Source: an uncultured Clostridia bacterium (GTDB lineage: Bacteria; Bacillota; Clostridia; Oscillospirales; Acutalibacteraceae). From it: 64,000 nucleotides of DNA. The notes below the pieces were generated by a model that was given only the letters and a program-made list of their open reading frames with translations, was not told the DNA's origin and made no database searches. Each line of letters starts with the position of its first letter. Position 1 is the stretch's first letter. The stretch spans positions 22,367 to 86,366 of the forward strand of contig CALWDJ010000004.1 in the NCBI GenBank assembly GCA_944376655.1. The letters are read 5' to 3'. The translations under genes and the position numbers were made by a program. Positions 59,039 through 64,000 of this stretch are shown piece by piece.

Positions 59039-59797
59039 CTAAAATTTTTCAAAAGAGGTGCTGAGAAATGCGCGTGTTATATCGGATTTCGGGTTATCAA
59101 ACACTTCCTCCGGCGTGCCCTGCTCCTCTATAACGCCGTTAGCCATAAAGATAACCTTGTCCGAAACGATTTTCGCAAACTCCATTTCGTGGGTTACCAC
59201 TATCATTGTGCGGTCGCTGCTTTTAAGCCCCTTTATTACCTTGAGCACCTCGCCGGTAAGCGCCGGGTCAAGCGCCGAGGTAGGCTCGTCAAAGCAGAGA
59301 ATATCCGGATTGAGAGCAAGCGCGCGCGCTATCGCGACACGCTGCTGCTGACCGCCCGAAAGCTCGCACGGATAACTGTCCAGCTTATCCGAAAGCCCCA
59401 CGCGGTCTATAAGCGCTTTGGCGTTCGCTTCAATTTCTTCCGGTGTGCCGCGTTTTAGCAGGGTAGGGGCAAGCATAACGTTTTTAAGCACGCTGTACTG
59501 CGGGAAAAGATTGAAGGACTGAAATACAAGACCGAAATGCAGACGGTTGCTGCGAATCTCGCTGTCGGTCATTTTTTTGGTGCTGTCGCCGTCAAAAATA
59601 ACAGAGCCGTTTACCGAAATTGTGCCTTTTTCCGCAAACTCAAGAAAGTTGAGACAGCGCAGCAGGGTGGTTTTACCGCTGCCCGATGAGCCGATTATGG
59701 AAAGCACTTCGCCCTTTTCAAGCGTAAAGGAGATACCCTTTAAAACCTCGGTTTTACCGAAGTTTTTTCTTATATTGCTGATTTCAAGTACTGACAA
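59039..59797 (-). CDS. Polar amino acid ABC transporter, ATP-binding protein
   Basis: This 252-residue ATPase has Walker [15 protein letters not shown]-loop [13 protein letters not shown], signature [15 protein letters not shown] and Walker [14 protein letters not shown], with switch His in VVTHEMEF. This is the GlnQ/ArtP type of amino acid importer. It works with the permease and lipoprotein encoded just upstream. The substrate cannot be deduced, but the same transcript seems to run into metF and the MetH activation gene. Confidence 0.93.
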   Translation of the reverse strand: MSVLEISNIRKNFGKTEVLKGISFTLEKGEVLSIIGSSGSGKTTLLRCLNFLEFAEKGTISVNGSVIFDGDSTKKMTDSEIRSNRLHFGLVFQSFNLFPQYSVLKNVMLAPTLLKRGTPEEIEANAKALIDRVGLSDKLDSYPCELSGGQQQRVAIARALALNPDILCFDEPTSALDPALTGEVLKVIKGLKSSDRTMIVVTHEMEFAKIVSDKVIFMANGVIEEQGTPEEVFDNPKSDITRAFLSTSFEKF

Positions 59798-59809
59798 AAC
59801 GGTTACCTC

Positions 59810-60466
59810 CTACGATTTGAAATAGCTGAGCTTTTTCTCGGCAAGCCCGAAAAGTATTGTAAGCAGCCCGTTGAAAGCAAGATAAAATACAGCCGTAAAG
59901 AAAAGCGGCCAGATAAGACCAGCGCCTTTTATAAAGGACTGGCCTGCCCATATTATCTCATATACCGCGATAACTCTTGAAAGGGAAGTATCCTTGACAA
60001 GGGTTATTATCTCGTTGCTCATAGGCGGAATTATGCGCTTTATGACCTGAAGCAGTATTATTTTAAAGAAAATCTGGCTTTTGGTCATTCCGAGCACCTG
60101 TCCCGCTTCAACCTGACCTTTAGAAATGCTTTCTATTCCGCCGCGGTATATTTCGGAAAAGTAACAGGCGTAGTTTATGATAAACGCCACGAGTACAGCC
60201 GCAAGACGGCCGTTGGAATAACTCCAAATATTGTTTCCGGTAATAAGTCCCGGGCCGTAGTATATGGCTATCAGCTGGAGCATAAGGGGAGTGCCGCGTA
60301 TTATCCATACAATCGTTTTTACAAGTCCTTTAAGCGGAAGAAACCTGCTCATAGAGCCGAACGCGATAATAAGACCTAACGGCAGGGCTCCGAGCAGGGT
60401 AAAAGCGAAAATCTGAAGCGTGACCAGAAAACCGTCTGACAGCGCTTTTAAAACTTCTGCAAACAT
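59810..60466 (-). CDS. Polar amino acid ABC transporter, permease
   Basis: This 218-residue protein has about five membrane helices and the HisMQ/GlnP-type loop near the C-terminal half (AGQVLGMTKSQIFFKIILLQVIKRIIPPMSNEIITLVKDTSL, with the EAxxLG-like motif QVEAGQVLG). A single permease gene implies a homodimer. It ends 12 bases before the ATPase gene. A 28-base hairpin lies in the gap to the binding protein gene. Confidence 0.92.
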   Translation of the reverse strand: MFAEVLKALSDGFLVTLQIFAFTLLGALPLGLIIAFGSMSRFLPLKGLVKTIVWIIRGTPLMLQLIAIYYGPGLITGNNIWSYSNGRLAAVLVAFIINYACYFSEIYRGGIESISKGQVEAGQVLGMTKSQIFFKIILLQVIKRIIPPMSNEIITLVKDTSLSRVIAVYEIIWAGQSFIKGAGLIWPLFFTAVFYLAFNGLLTILFGLAEKKLSYFKS

Positions 60467-60496
60467 AATTATAATCCTTTTATGTAAATATTCAAA

Positions 60497-60524
60497 TCAG
60501 GCAGAGAGCGCGCCCTCTGCCTGA
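60497..60524 (-). other. Intercistronic hairpin after the binding-protein gene
   Basis: TCAGGCAGAG and CTCTGCCTGA form a perfect 10-base stem. No T-run follows, so it may protect the upstream mRNA and give higher levels of the binding protein than of the membrane parts, a usual pattern for ABC importers. Confidence 0.6.
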
Positions 60525-60542
60525 CAGCTGCTTTTTATTTTT

Positions 60543-61355
60543 TTATTCCTGCGGAATTATAGATTCCTGAACACCGTAGGTTTTTGCGATTTCTTCCATT
60601 TTGCCGCTGGCATAGGTTTCCTTGAAGAATTCGTTGAGTTTTTCGGTGAGATCCGAACCTTTTCTGAAGCCTACGCCGTAGTCTTCCTCTTCGGCAACTC
60701 CGACTGTATAGGTAAGATCTTCATAGCTTGTGCCTTCGCCTATCATAGCTCCTGCCATAATAAGGTCGATTACCGCGGCGTCAGATGTGCCGGAGGCAAC
60801 CTCAAGCAGAGCGTCCGCCTGACTTCCGACCGCTGTTACGTTGTAGTTTAAGGCCTGAAGCGCCTTTTCACCGGCGGAGCCGGCTTCGGCGGCAAAGTTG
60901 AGGTCCTTTACGCTCTCAACGGTTCCGTATTTTTCCGCGTCGTCTTTCGGAACAACCACGACCTGAGTGTTCTTGCAGTAAGCGTTTGAAACCGACATAC
61001 CGTTCTTGACCTCATCGTTTATGGTCATACCGTTCCATACGCAGTCAAGACTCTTTGAGTCAAGCTCCATTATTTTGTTGTCCCAGTCGATAACGACAAA
61101 TTCCGCTTCAACACCGAGACTCTCGGCAAACGCCTTTGCCATATCAGCGTCAAAGCCTATCCATTCGCCGCTTCCCTTGGTCTCTTCGTAATCCATGGGC
61201 TTGAAATCCGTTATACCGACAATAAGAGTGCCTTTTTCCTTAACGTATTCGCTGTCAGACTGTGAGGAGGAACCGCTTCCGGTATCCTTTGTTCCGCAGC
61301 CCGCGAACGCAAAGAGCATTGCCATGCACATAAGAACTGCAATGAGTTTTTTCAT
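60543..61355 (-). CDS. Polar amino acid ABC transporter, substrate-binding lipoprotein
   Basis: This 270-residue protein has a signal peptide with lipobox LFAFAGC (Cys20), a Ser/Asp-rich linker and a family 3 binding fold: GTLIVGITDFKPMDY, GEWIGFDADMAKAFAESLGV and VWNGMTINDEVKNGMSVSNAY. It captures a polar amino acid and hands it to the permease. Family members bind Gln, Arg, His or cystine; the ligand is not resolvable by eye. It is the first gene of the operon, with a strong promoter. Confidence 0.93.
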   Translation of the reverse strand: MKKLIAVLMCMAMLFAFAGCGTKDTGSGSSSQSDSEYVKEKGTLIVGITDFKPMDYEETKGSGEWIGFDADMAKAFAESLGVEAEFVVIDWDNKIMELDSKSLDCVWNGMTINDEVKNGMSVSNAYCKNTQVVVVPKDDAEKYGTVESVKDLNFAAEAGSAGEKALQALNYNVTAVGSQADALLEVASGTSDAAVIDLIMAGAMIGEGTSYEDLTYTVGVAEEEDYGVGFRKGSDLTEKLNEFFKETYASGKMEEIAKTYGVQESIIPQE

Positions 61356-61387
61356 AAAAATTTACCCCTTTTTTATGTAATGGGTAT

Positions 61388-61416
61388 ATTATACTTTATT
61401 TCGATAAAGTTGTAAA
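61388..61416 (-). promoter_or_regulatory. Promoter of the ABC-transporter operon with embedded palindrome
   Basis: On the minus strand, TTTACA (61411-61416) and TATAAT (61388-61393) are 17 bases apart. The spacer is almost entirely an inverted repeat, ACTTTAT-TTCG-ATAAAGT (61393-61410), well placed to be a repressor operator. Confidence 0.75.
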
Positions 61417-61457
61417 GTGTTTTTTAAAAAAACAATTAAAAAAATCGGGTACTGATT

Positions 61458-61850
61458 TTAAGGTGAACAGCGTTTGCACGGGGTATATCCGGCGGCTACC
61501 GCTTCATCGCGGCTCTCGAATGTCACTTTGTTCCCGTCCTTCATATTTTCAGCGGAGCTGCAGTCAGGTTTATGAAAAATATGTGAGGAGCTGTTGCCTA
61601 TAAATGATGCAGAGTTTTCGTTAGACGCCGGTGGAGCGGAAGGAACAACATCTTCGACCGAAATTATGTCCGGTATGCCAGACTGCACATAATCCTCATC
61701 ACGGTAGCCGTTGACGGTATCGTCTGACGGCATATTTACGGTTATTTTCACATGCGAGTCCGTTTCGGTATTTGTGCCGGAATTATTACCCGACGCCTGA
61801 CAGCCGGAAAGCATCGCAAGGCAGCAAAATATAATCAACAGTCTTTTCAT
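61458..61850 (-). CDS. Small lipoprotein with Ada-type metal-binding C-terminus
   Basis: This 130-residue protein has a signal peptide and lipobox AMLSGC (Cys17), a low-complexity linker, and the C-terminal block SFIGNSSSHIFHKPDCSSAE followed by GYTPCKRCSP. The spacing of Cys and His (HxxxC...CxxC) matches the Ada-like zinc-binding motif seen at the ends of some secreted nucleases. No nuclease domain is present. Function unknown. Confidence 0.78.
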   Translation of the reverse strand: MKRLLIIFCCLAMLSGCQASGNNSGTNTETDSHVKITVNMPSDDTVNGYRDEDYVQSGIPDIISVEDVVPSAPPASNENSASFIGNSSSHIFHKPDCSSAENMKDGNKVTFESRDEAVAAGYTPCKRCSP

Positions 61851-61909
61851 ATATCATCTTTCCGTTCTTTTTTTTAAATTATACATTTATTGACTCTTAA
61901 AATCAATAC

Positions 61910-61938
61910 TTGAAGATAAAAGGGTTTTGTAATAAAAT
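61910..61938 (+). promoter_or_regulatory. Promoter of uvrC
   Basis: TTGAAG (61910-61915) and TAAAAT (61933-61938) are 17 bases apart, 18 bases before the ATG at 61956, with GAGAGAGGTG between. Confidence 0.5.
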
Positions 61939-61955
61939 GTGAGAGAGGTGTTTAT

Positions 61956-63785
61956 ATGAATATGTATGCCGACCCGAAAAAGCTCACAGAGCTTAAAGCG
62001 AAGGCTAACCGCCTGCCGCTTACGCCGGGCGTTTATATAATGAAAGACAGGAAAGAGAAAATAATCTATATCGGTAAGGCGAAGGCGCTCAAAAACCGTG
62101 TTACCCAGTATTTCGGCAGCGGGAACCAGCATACCGAAAAGGTAAAGCGTATGGTTTCAAACGTAGATAATTTTGATTATATTCTCTGCGACAGCGAATT
62201 TGAGGCGCTTATACTTGAAAATTCACTGATTAAACAGAATCAGCCGAAATACAATATACTCCTGAAAGACGATAAGGGATATACTTATATAAAAATAACC
62301 GATGAAAAGTGGAAAAAGCTGACCATCTCAAAATTCACCGATAAAAAAGGGGAGTATATCGGTCCGTACAGCTCGGCTTATGTCGTAAAGGAGACGGTGG
62401 ACGAGGCGCGCAAAATTTTCAGACTGCCCGACTGTAACCGCAGCTTTGATACTCCGTCGAAGCCCTGCCTTAATTATCATATCGGCATATGCGACGCGCC
62501 CTGCCGCGGAAAAATTACATTGGCGGAATATCTCGAATCGCTTGACGCCGCCGTTGATTTTATTAAACACGGCGAAGCTGACGGGGATACGGTTGAAAAA
62601 CTAAACGAAAAAATGCTCGAAGCCGCGGAGAAGCTCGAATTTGAAAAAGCGGCGAAGCTAAGGGACCGTATAAACGCGATAAATAAAATACATGAGAAGC
62701 AAAAGGTAGTAAGGGCTTCTTATAAGAGCGAGGACGTAATAGCCTCTGCGCTTATCGGTGAAAAGGCCGGAGTTGAGGTCATCAGCTTCAGAAATTACAG
62801 GCTTTCGGACAAGCAGTTCTTTTATATTGACGGCGTTTCAGACCGTGAAAGTCTATATTCAGAGTTTTTACAGCAATATTATCTTGAAAAAAATGATATA
62901 CCGCAGCGTATACTTATCGATACCGAGCCGGATTATGAGGCGGCGGAGCGGTGGCTTTCGGAAAAATCGGGGCATAAGGTGACGTTTTTAAACCCGAAGC
63001 TCGGGGAACAGAAATCACTGCTTGATATGTGTCTTGCGAACGCGGCGGAAAACCTTTCGGAAAAAACCGACAGAACCGGCAGGGAAATGTCGGTTCTTGA
63101 CGAGCTTTCAAGACTGCTCGGGCTGCCGTCCGCGCCGAGGTATATCGAGGCGTACGATATTTCAAATACGGCAGGCAGCGAAAATGTCGCCGGAATGGTG
63201 GTATATAAGGACGGCAGACCTTTTAAAGCCGCGTACAGGCGCTTTAAAATCAAATCTTTTTCGGGACAGGACGATTTCCGTTCCATGGCGGAGGTGCTTG
63301 ACCGCCGCTTTGAAGAATACGAAAAAGGGGAGGACGAATATTTTTCCGTTCTTCCCGACCTTATTCTGCTCGATGGCGGAGAAGGGCAGATGTCGGCGGT
63401 AGAGCCTGTGCTTGAGCGTCACGGTATCGATGTGCCGCTTTTCGGTATGGTAAAGGACTCAAAGCACAGGACACGCGCGATAGCCGCCAAAGGCGGAGAC
63501 ATAGCCATAAAATCAAACCGCGCGGCTTTTACCTTTGTTACCGGAATACAGGACGAGGTTCACAGATTCGCGATAGGCTACCACAAAACCCGGCGCACAA
63601 AGGCAATGCTTAATACGGAGCTTACCGGCATACCGGGGATAGGAAAGAACAGGGCGGCGGCGCTTTTCAGGCATTTTAAAACCATAAAGGCGATCAAAAA
63701 CGCCACCGCCGAGGAGCTTGCGGCGGCGCCTGGAATGAACAGCAGTTCCGCTTTGAATGTTTATAACTATTTTCATAATGAGTAA
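61956..63785 (+). CDS. uvrC: Excinuclease ABC subunit C
   Basis: This 609-residue protein has the GIY-YIG nuclease domain (LPLTPGVYIMKDRKEKIIYIGKAKALKNRV), a Cys-containing segment (PDCNRSFDTPSKPCLNYHIGICDAPC), a UVR domain (about 200-235, KLEFEKAAKLRDRINAI), the UvrC RNase H-like part with EAYDISNTAGSENVAGMVVYKDG and LILLDGGEGQM, and C-terminal helix-hairpin-helix (LTGIPGIGKNRAAALFRHF and AAAPGMNSSSALNVYNYF). It makes both incisions in nucleotide excision repair. Confidence 0.96.
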   Translation: MNMYADPKKLTELKAKANRLPLTPGVYIMKDRKEKIIYIGKAKALKNRVTQYFGSGNQHTEKVKRMVSNVDNFDYILCDSEFEALILENSLIKQNQPKYNILLKDDKGYTYIKITDEKWKKLTISKFTDKKGEYIGPYSSAYVVKETVDEARKIFRLPDCNRSFDTPSKPCLNYHIGICDAPCRGKITLAEYLESLDAAVDFIKHGEADGDTVEKLNEKMLEAAEKLEFEKAAKLRDRINAINKIHEKQKVVRASYKSEDVIASALIGEKAGVEVISFRNYRLSDKQFFYIDGVSDRESLYSEFLQQYYLEKNDIPQRILIDTEPDYEAAERWLSEKSGHKVTFLNPKLGEQKSLLDMCLANAAENLSEKTDRTGREMSVLDELSRLLGLPSAPRYIEAYDISNTAGSENVAGMVVYKDGRPFKAAYRRFKIKSFSGQDDFRSMAEVLDRRFEEYEKGEDEYFSVLPDLILLDGGEGQMSAVEPVLERHGIDVPLFGMVKDSKHRTRAIAAKGGDIAIKSNRAAFTFVTGIQDEVHRFAIGYHKTRRTKAMLNTELTGIPGIGKNRAAALFRHFKTIKAIKNATAEELAAAPGMNSSSALNVYNYFHNE

Positions 63786-63819
63786 AAGCTCGAAATTTGA
63801 ATAATTTGTTAATTTTTCG

Positions 63820-63848
63820 TTGACAAATATAAGCTGCCGTGCTATGAT
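63820..63848 (+). promoter_or_regulatory. Promoter of the last gene
   Basis: A perfect -35 TTGACA (63820-63825) and -10 TATGAT (63843-63848) are 17 bases apart. The expected start near 63855 is immediately followed by a terminator-like hairpin. Confidence 0.75.
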
Positions 63849-63863
63849 TTTTTTGTGATTTTT

Positions 63864-63900
63864 GCCGTGAAAGCAGTATGCGGTCACGGCTTTTGATTTT
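63864..63900 (+). terminator. Terminator-like hairpin in the leader of the last gene
   Basis: GCCGTGA (63864-63870) pairs with TCACGGC (63884-63890) around a 13-base loop and is followed by TTTTGATTTT. It lies between a promoter and an AGGAGG ribosome site, so it may be an attenuator; alternatively it is the uvrC terminator sited past the next promoter. Confidence 0.65.
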
Positions 63901-63913
63901 CAGGAGGTAGGAT

Positions 63914-64000
63914 ATGAAGAAAAAAGGGGTAATAAGCAAAATTGTTTTTGCCTGTATTGTCATAGCGTTTATAATTCTGTGCCTTATACAGTCTCCTATC
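63914..64000 (+). CDS. Start of a membrane or exported protein (cut by window end)
   Basis: The ATG at 63914 follows CAGGAGG by 6 bases. Only 29 codons are visible: a basic start (MKKKGVISK) and a hydrophobic stretch (IVFACIVIAFIILCLI), a membrane anchor or signal peptide. No further identification is possible. Confidence 0.75.
   Translation, partial: MKKKGVISKIVFACIVIAFIILCLIQSPI

Noticed and set aside
1-64000. CRISPR arrays, prophage, tRNA or rRNA genes
   Set aside because: No regularly spaced repeats, phage structural genes, tRNA cloverleaf or rRNA stretches were seen; apart from the single insertion sequence the region looks like core chromosome.

Overview
The window looks like a chromosomal stretch of an anaerobic, low-to-mid GC Firmicute of class Clostridia, most likely a gut or rumen Oscillospirales/Ruminococcaceae-type organism. 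The reasons are an NAD-linked multisubunit [FeFe] hydrogenase of the Hnd/Hyd type, a YtvI-like sporulation membrane protein, the CdaA/CdaR and MreB set, GGAGG-type ribosome binding sites with frequent TTG/GTG starts, and TTGACA/TATAAT promoters. The exact genus cannot be read from the sequence.

Layout. 1-1485: end of alaS, then HIT and phosphoribosyltransferase genes. 1529-3842 (minus): a zinc-ribbon membrane protein and an orphan oligopeptide-type binding lipoprotein. 4112-12297: an hnd-type [FeFe] hydrogenase operon whose first structural gene (hndA) is separated from hndB-hndC-hndD by six small regulatory-looking genes: two DRTGG proteins, two GHKL ATPases, a PHP phosphoesterase and a HydS-like sensory hydrogenase. 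12366-15801: small genes, a glycerophosphodiesterase, a PutP symporter and an LMW phosphatase. 15880-18779 (minus): ACT protein, homoserine dehydrogenase and aspartokinase. 18908-28241: ytvI, a DUF3343/cysteine-desulfurase pair, cdaA-cdaR, recD2, comF and mreB.

28267-38125: one long aromatic amino acid operon holding an aminotransferase, pheA, aroB, aroC, an aroE-aroK fusion, aroQ, aroA, tyrA, DAHP synthase and a thioesterase. A strong promoter comes first, followed by a short leader ORF rich in Tyr and Phe codons and an intrinsic terminator with a competing fold. This looks like a ribosome-mediated attenuator, and it is the most interesting element in the window.

38214-41841 (minus): glycolytic pgk-tpiA-gpmI. 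41953-44859: trmL, a lipoprotein, a membrane protein and an SGNH hydrolase. 44881-46560: an intact 1680-bp IS4-like insertion sequence that landed in the loop of the terminator hairpin between the SGNH gene and metH. 46578-48974 (minus): cobalamin methionine synthase lacking its activation domain. 49067-57232: an AraC regulator and a hexuronate catabolic cluster (uxaC, uxuA, SDR mannonate oxidoreductase, two TIM-barrel isomerases, two sister Gfo/Idh/MocA dehydrogenases). 57288-61355 (minus): a polar amino acid ABC transporter, a TrpR-like regulator, metF and the missing MetH activation domain. 61458-64000: a lipoprotein, uvrC, and the start of a further gene behind a promoter plus terminator-like leader hairpin.
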